Shown: one piece after another, positions 16,616-24,738 of the stretch
Layout of the letters: each line of letters opens with the position of its first letter
Numbering within the stretch: position 1 is the stretch's first letter
From: Euplotes aediculatus
Lineage: Eukaryota > Ciliophora > Spirotrichea > Euplotida > Euplotidae
NCBI GenBank assembly: GCA_030463445.1
Contig: JAQGFW010028460.1
Span: forward strand, 1-31,089
Direction of reading: 5' to 3'
Length of the DNA: 31,089 bases
The notes under the pieces: model-generated
Databases searched by the model: none
Told to the model about the DNA's origin: nothing
The model's input: only the letters and a program-made list of their open reading frames with translations
Made by a program: the position numbers and the translations under genes

Positions 16616-17032
16616 CTATTTCCTTTCTAATTTAACCTTCCAGTCTTCATCTATTTTAGACGCATTATTCAAAATCCAATCTTCAATGGTTTTTAGTACA
16701 TAAAACATATTCTTTTTGACATCTAAATCATCGAATCTCAAAAAATGTAACCCCAATTTTTCTAATCTTTCTTGCCTAATTTTATCTTTTTCATATACCT
16801 CTGGGTAGTTATGTGATTCTCCGTCTATTTCAATGACCAACTTTAAATCTTTACAATAAAAATCTACTATGTAATTGTCGATAGGTCGTTGGCGGTCAAA
16901 ATCATAATTTAGCATTTGAAAATTCTTGAGTTGATTCCACAACAAAACCTCCGAAAGCGTCATATTTTTTCTTAATTGACGAGCGATTTCTTTTAGTTTT
17001 GGATTATATGAAATGATTTCTCTGTTTTTCAT
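16616..17032 (-). CDS. DUF559 endonuclease-like protein (Vsr/PD-(D/E)XK fold)
   Basis: A 138-residue protein of normal DUF559 length. Motifs: LRKNMTLSEVLLWNQLKN (with E28 region), FDRQRPIDNYIVDFYC (R49, D57) and LKLVIEIDGESH (E68, D70, H74), the expected nuclease-like core. Family members resemble very-short-patch-repair endonucleases, but their cellular role is not established. The gene is framed on both sides by palindromic GC-rich repeats in inverted order, and stands inside an efflux operon to which it has no obvious link. I take it as part of a small repeat-borne unit; the gene itself looks whole. Confidence 0.85.
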   Translation of the reverse strand: MKNREIISYNPKLKEIARQLRKNMTLSEVLLWNQLKNFQMLNYDFDRQRPIDNYIVDFYCKDLKLVIEIDGESHNYPEVYEKDKIRQERLEKLGLHFLRFDDLDVKKNMFYVLKTIEDWILNNASKIDEDWKVKLERK

Positions 17033-17061
17033 TCTGCTAAGATTTGATACTTGGTGTGTTT

Positions 17062-17126
17062 ACCCACCCCGTCTTTTTGAACGCTTTGCTTTTCAAAAAG
17101 CCACCCCTCCAAGGAGGGGATTTTTT
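17062..17126. repeat. REP-like palindromic block, right flank of the DUF559 gene
   Basis: acccaccccgtc (17062-17073) is followed by a hairpin (ctttttga ... tcaaaaag, about 17073-17099), then gccacccctccaaggagggg (17100-17119) and a T run. The order mirrors the left block: CCACCCCGTC, variable hairpin, GCCACCCC, CTCCAAGGAGG. The outer arms are alike while the hairpin core differs, as in families of mobile palindromic repeats. Confidence 0.75.
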
Positions 17127-17165
17127 ATTCGTTGTTTTTCACTTGATTTAACTTTAAATAATTCC

Positions 17166-17183
17166 GTGGGTCTTCCCAGATGC
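17166..17183. repeat. 18-bp direct repeat, right copy
   Basis: The partner of 16596-16613 with 17 of 18 bases equal. Together the two copies bound a 570-bp unit holding the DUF559 gene and the right palindrome block. This could be a duplication made on insertion, or simply part of the repeat family. Confidence 0.65.
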
Positions 17184-17192
17184 TTTTAACTC

Positions 17193-18116
17193 TCACTTCA
17201 CCGACTTCACTGTTTCTCTGATTCCCTCTGCTATCGGAGTCGTTTTGAAATCTGGAAAACGATTGTCAAATTTTGAACTATCAAAGAAATAATCACCGCT
17301 GAACTGATACGCCATTTCCTTTAATTCGCTCAGAATTGGCATGAAAATCCCCAGAACTCCCATCATCCAGATTGGCATCACGCGTGTTTTTGGCTCTACT
17401 CCCATTTCATCGGCAATGAGCTGAATCCACTGTTTTCCGGTAAGTTTAGATTTTACCGAAGGCAAATGCCAAACCTGATTATAGGCATCTGGCGTGTTGC
17501 CCAACAACGCCGTTGCACGACCCGCGTCAGGTGTGTAGGTAAAATTGTGGGCTTTGTCGGTGCTTGCGAGCCAATCGAAAGGTTTTCCATTTTTTAAACT
17601 TGTTACACCCAAAAAAAACATGCTATTTGGAGTATTTGGACCATAAAAATCAGCCGAACGGGCAATCAAAGCCGTAAGTTTACCCGCCTTCACTTCATTC
17701 ATTATCAACGAAACTATCTCGGCACGAACTTTTCCTTTTTTGCTCGACGGATTTATCTTAGACTCTTCGGTCATGTGCGGAATCTCCGATTGGTCGTACA
17801 TGTAAACGTTATCAAAAAATACCAACTTGGCATTGTGTTTCTTGCAGGATTCGATTGTGTTTTTGATAAACGGAATCCAGCTTTTTTGCCAAACCGAAGC
17901 CTTATATTCAAATGCGATGGTTACATAGACAATCTCCGAACCCGCCACGGCTTTATCCACTTCTTCGGCTTTGGTTAGGTCTGCCGCCAAAAGTTCATCG
18001 GTAGGATTGGCCTTTTTCGGGTTTCGACTTACAATTCTGATTTTATCCGTGTATTTTGGGAGTGCTTTGGCAAGTTCAGTTCCCACTGTTCCGCTTGCTC
18101 CAAGTATAGTTTGCAT
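17193..18116 (-). CDS. NAD(P)-binding epimerase/NmrA-like protein (atypical short-chain dehydrogenase)
   Basis: A 307-residue Rossmann-fold protein. I chose the ATG at 18116 because it places the dinucleotide-binding loop GASGTVG directly at the N-terminus (MQTILGASGTVG); the longer reading starts with TTG at 18161 and adds 15 charged residues overlapping TolC. The region DNVYMYDQSEIPHMTE and an SDR-like RSADFYGPNTPNS follow. Atypical SDRs of this kind reduce or sense small molecules; the substrate is unknown. It follows TolC by 41 bases in the leftward cluster. Confidence 0.85.
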   Translation of the reverse strand: MQTILGASGTVGTELAKALPKYTDKIRIVSRNPKKANPTDELLAADLTKAEEVDKAVAGSEIVYVTIAFEYKASVWQKSWIPFIKNTIESCKKHNAKLVFFDNVYMYDQSEIPHMTEESKINPSSKKGKVRAEIVSLIMNEVKAGKLTALIARSADFYGPNTPNSMFFLGVTSLKNGKPFDWLASTDKAHNFTYTPDAGRATALLGNTPDAYNQVWHLPSVKSKLTGKQWIQLIADEMGVEPKTRVMPIWMMGVLGIFMPILSELKEMAYQFSGDYFFDSSKFDNRFPDFKTTPIAEGIRETVKSVK

Positions 18117-18157
18117 AGTTTTATGTTCTTTTTCTAATTTTGTGTTTTTGATTATAG

Positions 18158-19510
18158 TCAATTTTTTCCGCTTACTTTATCGAGCATTGCCTTCTTGACC
18201 CACACATCAAATCGGTTTACCGATTCGGTCATTTTAGCAATCAAATCATCGTTTTGGGCTTTCAGAACCTCAATATAAATTGACGAGCCATTTTTGTATT
18301 TACTCTCTACGATTTTTAGAATTCCCTCGGTTTTACTGACATTTACTTTGGCATCTTCCAAAATCTCTTTCGATGCCGCCAACTCATAATAAGCCTGCGT
18401 TACCTGCATTTTTACTTGGTTTTTGACCTCATCAATCTTGGTTTCGAGGATATTCTTCTGGATTTTGGCTTGCTGAACCTTATGTTGTTTTTCTTTACCG
18501 TGGTACAAATCCCAATTCAAACCGATTTGGGCAATACCGAAGCCTTGGTCTTTAAAAGTGTAGCCAAAACCCTGAAAACCGAGGCTTCCACCCACAAAAA
18601 GCTGCGGATATTTAGCATTCATTTCTTGCATTTTTATGGCCGTTTGGCTGACCTGCACACCCGCCCGAAGTTGGTTGAATTCGGGTCTCGAAATAAGCGA
18701 TTTCTGCTGCAAATCTTCTAAATTCTCAATAACAGGCAGTGTTTTGGCAAACTCGGCATCAACTTCAACTTTTTCGTTCAAATCTCGATTCAACAAAAAA
18801 TTGAAGTACGATTTTGCAATATTTCGGTTTTTCTCCATCGTTGCCAACTGCTGGTCGAGTTTACTAATTTCGTATTCGGCCGATAAAACCACGTCTTTGG
18901 TTGCTACGTTGTTCGTGACTAATCTTTGGTTGAGTTGCAGAAATCGGTTCAGAAAATCCTTAGAGTTTTCGATGATTTTGATGCCCTCCAAAACCTGTAA
19001 ATATTGGTAATACGCAATCGTGATATTGTGCTTTAATTCGTATTCGAGAACTTTCTTTTTGGCTTCTTCGGTCTGCAATAACTCTTTCTGAATCAACAAG
19101 TTATATTTAATATCGGTATTGTAAATCGGATACTGAAAACTCACTTTTGTTTCATGAAAATTATTGGGAGCCAACTGCTCGTTTACGTTCTCAATCTGCG
19201 GAAAATTATTCGATTGCGTTAATTTATTGAGTGTCGAATATACCGGATTGAGTAAATCACCAACCGGAAATTGCAACCTACGACCTCCCAAAGCCAAAGT
19301 GTAATTGGGATTGAACGAGATTTTGGGTGAGAAATTCGACTTCGCAATATCAATAGCCTTGAGGGCTTTTTCGAGTTCGAGTTTTTGCTGTTTCAATGCC
19401 AAATTGCTCTCGACTCCTTGCTGAATATAGCTTTCGAGAATCGGCGATTGGGCGTTTGTTGTTTGTATTTGGCAATAAATAATCGCCAAAAAGAGTAATA
19501 ACTTCTTCAT
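18158..19510 (-). CDS. tolC: TolC-family outer membrane efflux protein
   Basis: A 450-residue protein with a signal peptide (MKKLLLFLAIIYCQIQ, cleavage after residue 20-21). Two OEP repeats follow, with long amphipathic helices (residues about 25-60, 150-215, 265-300, 370-440) that form the periplasmic tunnel, and beta-strand segments for the outer-membrane barrel (SFNPNYTLALGG, GGSLGFQGFGYTF). It should be the outer exit duct of the pump encoded by the fusion protein and RND genes further along the same strand. It starts 24 bases after the thioesterase stop. Confidence 0.9.
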   Translation of the reverse strand: MKKLLLFLAIIYCQIQTTNAQSPILESYIQQGVESNLALKQQKLELEKALKAIDIAKSNFSPKISFNPNYTLALGGRRLQFPVGDLLNPVYSTLNKLTQSNNFPQIENVNEQLAPNNFHETKVSFQYPIYNTDIKYNLLIQKELLQTEEAKKKVLEYELKHNITIAYYQYLQVLEGIKIIENSKDFLNRFLQLNQRLVTNNVATKDVVLSAEYEISKLDQQLATMEKNRNIAKSYFNFLLNRDLNEKVEVDAEFAKTLPVIENLEDLQQKSLISRPEFNQLRAGVQVSQTAIKMQEMNAKYPQLFVGGSLGFQGFGYTFKDQGFGIAQIGLNWDLYHGKEKQHKVQQAKIQKNILETKIDEVKNQVKMQVTQAYYELAASKEILEDAKVNVSKTEGILKIVESKYKNGSSIYIEVLKAQNDDLIAKMTESVNRFDVWVKKAMLDKVSGKN

Positions 19511-19534
19511 AATTTTCTTTTTTGAAATCTTTTC

Positions 19535-19954
19535 CTAAAACTTAGTTTTTACCAAATTCGAGGTACAGCGGGCAATCGTTTTTCCGTCGGTGTGAGCCAG
19601 CTCGCAAGTAATATTAATAACCGAATCGCCCGCTCGAATAACCTGCGATTTCGCAATAACGGTATCACCTAAACGTGCGGGTCTCAGAAAATCAACCGAG
19701 ACATTGATTGTTGCATAAAAATCTTTGCGGCCCAAGCTAAAAACCGTCATTCCCATCACATCATCCATCATCGTTGTGGCAATTCCGCCGTGCAAAATCT
19801 GCCCAGGATTCAGCATTTCTTCTCTTACAATAAATTCAACCGTAAGCGAGCCTTCTTCTACCCCTGTGAGCTTACCATTGAGCCAACGCCCCGTAAATGA
19901 GGGACTTAATTGTGCAGATTCCTTTCCAATTTGTTGTTTAAACCAATCAATCAT
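19535..19954 (-). CDS. PaaI-family hotdog-fold thioesterase
   Basis: A 139-residue single hotdog domain. The central motif LHGGIATTMMDDVMGM contains the expected HGG turn and the acidic residue on the long helix; FLRPARLGDTVIAKSQVIRAG is the second strand signature. Members hydrolyse acyl- or aryl-CoA thioesters. Its stop lies 24 bases before TolC and its start 1 base after the DUF2141 gene stop, so it is co-transcribed with the efflux genes. It might remove CoA from aromatic compounds handled by the cluster, which is inference from context. Confidence 0.88.
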   Translation of the reverse strand: MIDWFKQQIGKESAQLSPSFTGRWLNGKLTGVEEGSLTVEFIVREEMLNPGQILHGGIATTMMDDVMGMTVFSLGRKDFYATINVSVDFLRPARLGDTVIAKSQVIRAGDSVINITCELAHTDGKTIARCTSNLVKTKF

Positions 19955-19955
19955 T

Positions 19956-20357
19956 TTATTTCACATTTATCGTAATACTTCTATCAGCTTTTACTTCAAC
20001 TATCATATCTTCGGGCTTGGGTGCCGACATCGTTGGACGGATGTTATTTGATACTCCCCACGGCTCTTTCGGAATCCCGAACATTCCAGTATCCAGCTTG
20101 TTGTTTTCGTTTAGGTCATGGAATACCTTTACAATGTACTTGCCTTGCACCAAATCGTTAAAACTTGTCGTAACTTGCTGATTTACAATACCTTCCACCA
20201 ATCCTTTAAGTTGTTTTTCTTTGGTGTCGAATATCGCCACAAAGGCTTTACCCTTGTTGTTTTCAAAACCCTTTACGTTTACGGTTAATTTACTTTTTTG
20301 GGCAAATACTGCCGAAGCCATTGCGATAAATCCAATCAATAAAAATTGCTTTTTCAT
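19956..20357 (-). CDS. DUF2141 secreted protein
   Basis: A 133-residue exported protein with signal peptide (cleavage after VFAQ, residue 19-20). The strands KLTVNVKGFENNKGKAFVAIF and YIVKVFHDLNENNKLDTGMFGIPKEPWG are the DUF2141 hallmark: an Ig-like fold whose DLNENNKLD loop looks able to bind calcium. The function is unknown in the family. It is tightly packed between the 4-TM protein (15 bases) and the thioesterase (1 base). Confidence 0.88.
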   Translation of the reverse strand: MKKQFLLIGFIAMASAVFAQKSKLTVNVKGFENNKGKAFVAIFDTKEKQLKGLVEGIVNQQVTTSFNDLVQGKYIVKVFHDLNENNKLDTGMFGIPKEPWGVSNNIRPTMSAPKPEDMIVEVKADRSITINVK

Positions 20358-20372
20358 ATTTTTCTGTGGTAA

Positions 20373-20795
20373 TTATTGTTTACTATTTTTGATAAGACCA
20401 ATACCAGTAACTACAAGCGAAACAGCCAATACAATAACCCCAAGCCAGAGAATCCAGATATTTGAGTTGGGTTTGGTTAGGTTTTCGCCAATTGCAGCCG
20501 CAAAGAAACCTCCACTTACCAGCAGAGCCGCCGTTACGAATCCGCCACGAAGCCACATTTTAAGACGATGCCCAAAAGTTATATTGTCAATCAGAATTTG
20601 GGCGATTAACCCCAAAATCACCAATACTCCTGCGTGGGCATGGCCTGCCCGAAACATTCCTTTTTGAAAATCGGTCAATGGCATCTCAAATTGCCCCGAA
20701 AGTACCGTGAGCAGAAATGTCCCACCGTATTCGATTGTCGGAATCGTAATCAGGATGATTCCGCACATTAGTTTTGCTTCACGAGAAAGATTCAT
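20373..20795 (-). CDS. Four-span membrane protein, function unknown
   Basis: A 140-residue protein with four hydrophobic spans (about 11-33, 49-70, 82-102, 112-133). Between spans 1 and 2 it has the polar motif KGMFRAGHAHAGVLVILG with two histidines (H52, H54) that could bind metal or haem. I do not recognise a named family. It is the first gene after the TetR regulator (31 bases) and sits with DUF2141, thioesterase and TolC in one leftward unit, so it probably belongs to the TetR regulon. Confidence 0.7.
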   Translation of the reverse strand: MNLSREAKLMCGIILITIPTIEYGGTFLLTVLSGQFEMPLTDFQKGMFRAGHAHAGVLVILGLIAQILIDNITFGHRLKMWLRGGFVTAALLVSGGFFAAAIGENLTKPNSNIWILWLGVIVLAVSLVVTGIGLIKNSKQ

Positions 20796-20826
20796 AAAAT
20801 ATTTAAGTTGTTAAATCAGTTACGTC

Positions 20827-21444
20827 TTAGAGACCATTTCTCAGCATTTTTACCATCATCTCAAAACCCGCCCAAATACGCCCTACTCGCTCATCTTCGG
20901 GGTACATTGAGGTTCTTTTTGCCAAATGTAACGAAACCAATCCATGTACTGTACTCCAAATCATATAGCAAAGCGGCTCTATATCAGTAGTTTTGAAATA
21001 TCCTGCTTCTATGCAGTCTTTCAAGATGAGTTTGAGCATTCCTGTTGCCATGTGTCCGTGTTCCCAAATCTCATCTTTACATTCGAGCGTTTCGATTGGC
21101 GATTTCATCAAAAAAATCAATTCATACAACTCAGGATTCTCAAGCCCAAACGACAAATATTTTTGTCCCATCGCAATCAGCCTCTCAAAAGGGTCTTTGA
21201 TTTCACCAATCGAGTAGAAATAATCCATCATTACCCCAAAAGACTCATTGTGTAGGGCAAAAATGATTTCGTTTTTGTCTTTGTAATACAGGTAAATCGT
21301 ACCCGGACTATACTCTATTGCTTCGGCGATATTTCGGATACTCGTTTTTTCGTATCCCTGCTCTAAGAATAATTTGCGTGCGGCATCTAAAATTGCCTGA
21401 CGCATCTCTTCTTTCTCTCGTTCTTTTCGTTCTATGACTCCCAT
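20827..21444 (-). CDS. TetR/AcrR-family transcriptional regulator
   Basis: A 205-residue repressor-type protein. The N-terminal HTH (residues about 12-60) has AARKLFLEQGYEKTSIRNIA and SPGTIYLYYKDKNEII, the classical TetR signature; the C-terminal helical part (70-205) is a ligand-binding and dimer domain of the TetR_C type. It leads the leftward efflux cluster, so it most likely represses it and itself until a substrate of the pump binds. Palindromic sites just upstream are the probable operators. Confidence 0.92.
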   Translation of the reverse strand: MGVIERKEREKEEMRQAILDAARKLFLEQGYEKTSIRNIAEAIEYSPGTIYLYYKDKNEIIFALHNESFGVMMDYFYSIGEIKDPFERLIAMGQKYLSFGLENPELYELIFLMKSPIETLECKDEIWEHGHMATGMLKLILKDCIEAGYFKTTDIEPLCYMIWSTVHGLVSLHLAKRTSMYPEDERVGRIWAGFEMMVKMLRNGL

Positions 21445-21451
21445 TCAAATA

Positions 21452-21500
21452 CTGAACACTGTTTATTAATTAACAGTGCATAATTACTGAACAGTGTTCA
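21452..21500. promoter_or_regulatory. Probable TetR operator array
   Basis: A perfect 13-bp palindrome TGAACAGTGTTCA (21488-21500) and a near copy TGAACACTGTTT (21453-21464) flank a half-site TTAACAGTGCA (about 21469-21479). They lie 8 to 56 bases upstream of the tetR start and in the shared gap with recQ. Paired palindromes of this size are typical targets of TetR dimers. Confidence 0.7.
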
Positions 21501-21648
21501 TAAATCCAAATTTTTCGAAAAAATTTCCGATATTTTTTGATAAATGGCTGATTAGTAAGCATAAATGGATGGACGAATGCTTTAATCTGGATAATATCAA
21601 ACTATAAACACTTTGTTTTTTGTTACTTTGTGGTTGAATTTTAGAAAT

Positions 21649-23550
21649 ATGCAGTTGCCGCTCGACATACTAAAACAACACTGGGGATACGAGGCTTTCA
21701 GACCACTGCAAGCTGATATTATCAATGCTGTTCTCGAAAAAAAGGATGTTTTAGCCCTCATGCCCACGGGCGGGGGTAAATCTATTTGTTTTCAAGTACC
21801 AGCTCTGGCAATGGATGGGGTCTGTATTGTGGTTACGCCGTTGGTTTCGTTGATGAAAGACCAAGTTGAGCAGCTTCGACAAAGGGGAATCAAGGCTGCG
21901 GCGGTTTATTCGGGCATGCACCGCAGCGAGATTGATTACACGATTGATAAATTTGTACACGGCGACGGCAAATTTCTGTATGTATCGCCCGAACGCCTCC
22001 AAACCGAAATCATGCGGGTGCGGGTCAGGATGATGAAGGTTTGTCTTTTGGCAATTGATGAAGCCCACTGCGTCTCGCAATGGGGTGAAGATTTCAGACC
22101 ACCCTACACCCGAATCCCCGAATTCAGAAAACTGATTCCGCATAATCCACCACTAATTGCCCTCACGGCTACGGCAACAAAAGAAGTAAAAGCCGATATT
22201 CAGGCTCGGCTTCAGATGCAAAACGTAGCGGTTTTTCAGCAGAGTTTTGCAAGGCATAATATCTCGTATTCGGTTTTTGAATTAGAAGACAAACAACGTA
22301 AAATGTACGAGATTCTGAGCCGAGTAGCTGGCTCTGCGGTGGTTTATGTTCGGAGTCGAAAACGCACCAAAGAGATTGCCGATTGGCTCAATCAAAATCG
22401 AATCAGTGCGACATTTTATCACGCTGGGCTGAGTAATCAAGAACGATTCAAAAAACAAGATGCTTGGATAAAAAATCAGATTAGGGTGATGGTGGCTACC
22501 AATGCCTTTGGTATGGGAATTGACAAGCCCGATGTTAGGGTTGTGGTTCATATTGACCTACCCGAAAACCTCGAAGCCTACTACCAAGAGGCAGGTCGGG
22601 CAGGACGAGACGGACAAAAGGCTTACGCAGTAGCATTATTTAATCGAGGTGATTTAGGCGATTTTGAAAAGAATATCCTGCAAAAATACCCGCCCATCGA
22701 ATCGCTCAAAAGGGTTTATCAGGCCCTTGCCAATCAATATCGGCTGGCGGTCGGCAGCGAAAATTACGAAAGTTATGACTTCGATTTTCAGCAGTTTATT
22801 ACCAATTTTGGTTTGATGCCGAGCGAAACGCACCACGCTCTCAAAAAACTCGAAGACGAAGGTTTAATTCAGTTGAGCGATGCGTATTACAGTCCATCTA
22901 AGTTATATTTTACGGTAAATAACCAAGAACTATATGCTTTTCAGGTCAAAAATGCTACCTATGACCGTTTTACGAAATTGTTGCTCCGCATGTACGGTGG
23001 CGAACTTTTTACGAATTACACTACGATTTCGGAATCGGCAATCGGTAAAAATATGTATGCCGAACCCCACGAAATTGAGAGGATGCTCAAACATCTCCAC
23101 GAACTCGGAATCTTGATTTATCAACAACAAAAAAATACGCCACAACTAACATTCACGATGGCACGGCAAGATGTTGATTACCTGCCGATAAATCGGGAAT
23201 CGCTCGAAAGGCGAAAAAAACGAGACATCGAAAAAGCCGAAAGGGTAGTTGATTTTGTAAACGAGCGTCGCCGTTGCCGAATGCAAATGCTACAAGAGTA
23301 TTTTGATGAATTTACCGATGCTACTTGCGGAATCTGTGATAATTGCATAAATCGTAAAAAAAGCGGTATTTCAGAAGATTTGATGAATCAATATAAAGCA
23401 AAAATCTTAGAATTAGTACCTGCACATATCAACGATATTGCCGAATATCATTATTTTAAGAATAAAGCGGCACTGACCGAAACCCTCCGCCAAATGCTCG
23501 AAAACGGCGAGATTTGGTACAGCGAAATGGGGGTGATTGCTAAGAAGTAG
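21649..23550 (+). CDS. recQ: RecQ-family ATP-dependent DNA helicase
   Basis: A 633-residue helicase. The ATG at 21649 gives the family start MQLPLDILKQHWGYEAFRPL; a longer TTG form from 21613 adds 12 unlikely residues. Motifs in order: motif 0 (FRPLQ), Walker A (MPTGGGKS), DEAH box in AIDEAHCVSQWG, SAT-like ALTATAT, motif V-VI (NAFGMGIDKPDVR, YYQEAGRAGRDG). A C-terminal four-cysteine zinc site (CRMQMLQEYF ... CGICDNC) marks the RQC region. There is no clear HRDC domain. It unwinds 3'-5' in recombination and fork repair. It faces away from tetR with a 204-base gap. Confidence 0.93.
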   Translation: MQLPLDILKQHWGYEAFRPLQADIINAVLEKKDVLALMPTGGGKSICFQVPALAMDGVCIVVTPLVSLMKDQVEQLRQRGIKAAAVYSGMHRSEIDYTIDKFVHGDGKFLYVSPERLQTEIMRVRVRMMKVCLLAIDEAHCVSQWGEDFRPPYTRIPEFRKLIPHNPPLIALTATATKEVKADIQARLQMQNVAVFQQSFARHNISYSVFELEDKQRKMYEILSRVAGSAVVYVRSRKRTKEIADWLNQNRISATFYHAGLSNQERFKKQDAWIKNQIRVMVATNAFGMGIDKPDVRVVVHIDLPENLEAYYQEAGRAGRDGQKAYAVALFNRGDLGDFEKNILQKYPPIESLKRVYQALANQYRLAVGSENYESYDFDFQQFITNFGLMPSETHHALKKLEDEGLIQLSDAYYSPSKLYFTVNNQELYAFQVKNATYDRFTKLLLRMYGGELFTNYTTISESAIGKNMYAEPHEIERMLKHLHELGILIYQQQKNTPQLTFTMARQDVDYLPINRESLERRKKRDIEKAERVVDFVNERRRCRMQMLQEYFDEFTDATCGICDNCINRKKSGISEDLMNQYKAKILELVPAHINDIAEYHYFKNKAALTETLRQMLENGEIWYSEMGVIAKK

Positions 23551-23709
23551 GTTTTTATAGAGATATAATTATATGGCTTTTATCATATGTTTATCCAAAT
23601 TGTAGCTAAAAAAGACCGAAAAATAAATTTATGAAATCCTTCTTGCAGACTCCTAAATTAGCTTGTATTTTTCGTATAAAATTCATAAAACATTTTACTA
23701 TCTACTTTA

Positions 23710-24726
23710 ATGAGAAAAATCTATTTGCTCCTTTTTTTGAACTTGCTTACTTTTCTTTCAAAAGCACAAATTATTCGTATTACTGCTGGAACTAACCTCC
23801 AAGCAGCTATTGATAATGCCACAAACGGAACTACTTTTTTAGTAGAGGGTGGTAGTTATGGAAATTTAATAATATCAAAAAGAGTTGCATTGATTGGTAC
23901 AGGATACCTTTTAGGAGCAAATGGCACTAATACACAGGCAAATCCTAATGTCGCAACTTTGGGAACAGTAAATTTTAATTCAGGGTCACAAAACTCATTT
24001 ATTACTGGTTTCCAGACAAATGCAATTTATTGTGAAGCACATAATATTACAATCCAAAGAAATTATATTGTTGGTGCTATTACAGGTGCATCGGCAGATA
24101 ATTTATCTGTAAAGCAAAACTATATAAGGAATGGTGTAAATATTGTTAATGGAACAGGGTTCATTATTAAAAATAATTTGGTAGGCTTAGAGTTGTATAT
24201 ACAGAATATTGCATCTGTAGGAAATGTTATAAACAATACATTTAATACTCAGTACAATCGCTGTTCAAGTGATTCAAGTGCTACAACAGGGTATTTTTAC
24301 ACATTCCAACCAAATTCCTCAATTTATAAAAATAATTTATTTATTGGAAAAATTTTTCCAACTAGCTCTGCATGCGGTCAGCTTTATAGTTTTCTAAACT
24401 ATTTTACCTTTGATAATAACTTAATTGGTGGAGTTACAAATGTGAATACATCAAATACCGTAACTGCAGATTTCTCAAATATGTTTGTAGGATTTCCCAA
24501 TAATCCGAATGGCTTACCAATAGATGCTCGATTCCAACTCCCTTCAAACTCACCTGCCAAAGGGGTTGGAGCAAATGGAACAGATGTAGGAGCTTTTGGT
24601 GGCGATGAACCCTATGTATTATCGGGGATTCCAATAGGACCTACTATTTATGAGTTGACGGTTCCTACATCTACGGCGGTAGGTCAAACAATTCAGGTGC
24701 AAATTAAAGCAAAGGTGCAAAACTAA
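23710..24726 (+). CDS. Secreted right-handed parallel beta-helix protein
   Basis: A 338-residue protein with a signal peptide (MRKIYLLLFLNLLTFLSKAQ). Residues about 24-290 show the repeated Asn-rich, Ile/Val-stacked turns of a right-handed beta-helix (ITIQRNYIVGAITGASADNL, FIIKNNLVGL, SIYKNNLFIGK, FDNNLIGG), a fold used by polysaccharide lyases and adhesins. I see no catalytic motif I can name. The tail ends in a short Ig-like strand pair without a type IX sorting signal. The gene is followed after 12 bases by a second surface protein, so the two are probably made and used together. Confidence 0.8.
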   Translation: MRKIYLLLFLNLLTFLSKAQIIRITAGTNLQAAIDNATNGTTFLVEGGSYGNLIISKRVALIGTGYLLGANGTNTQANPNVATLGTVNFNSGSQNSFITGFQTNAIYCEAHNITIQRNYIVGAITGASADNLSVKQNYIRNGVNIVNGTGFIIKNNLVGLELYIQNIASVGNVINNTFNTQYNRCSSDSSATTGYFYTFQPNSSIYKNNLFIGKIFPTSSACGQLYSFLNYFTFDNNLIGGVTNVNTSNTVTADFSNMFVGFPNNPNGLPIDARFQLPSNSPAKGVGANGTDVGAFGGDEPYVLSGIPIGPTIYELTVPTSTAVGQTIQVQIKAKVQN

Positions 24727-24738
24727 CAACTCAGCAAC

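Noticed and set aside
18117-18161. Longer start for the NAD(P)-binding protein
   Set aside because: It begins with TTG, overlaps TolC and places 15 charged residues before the nucleotide-binding loop.
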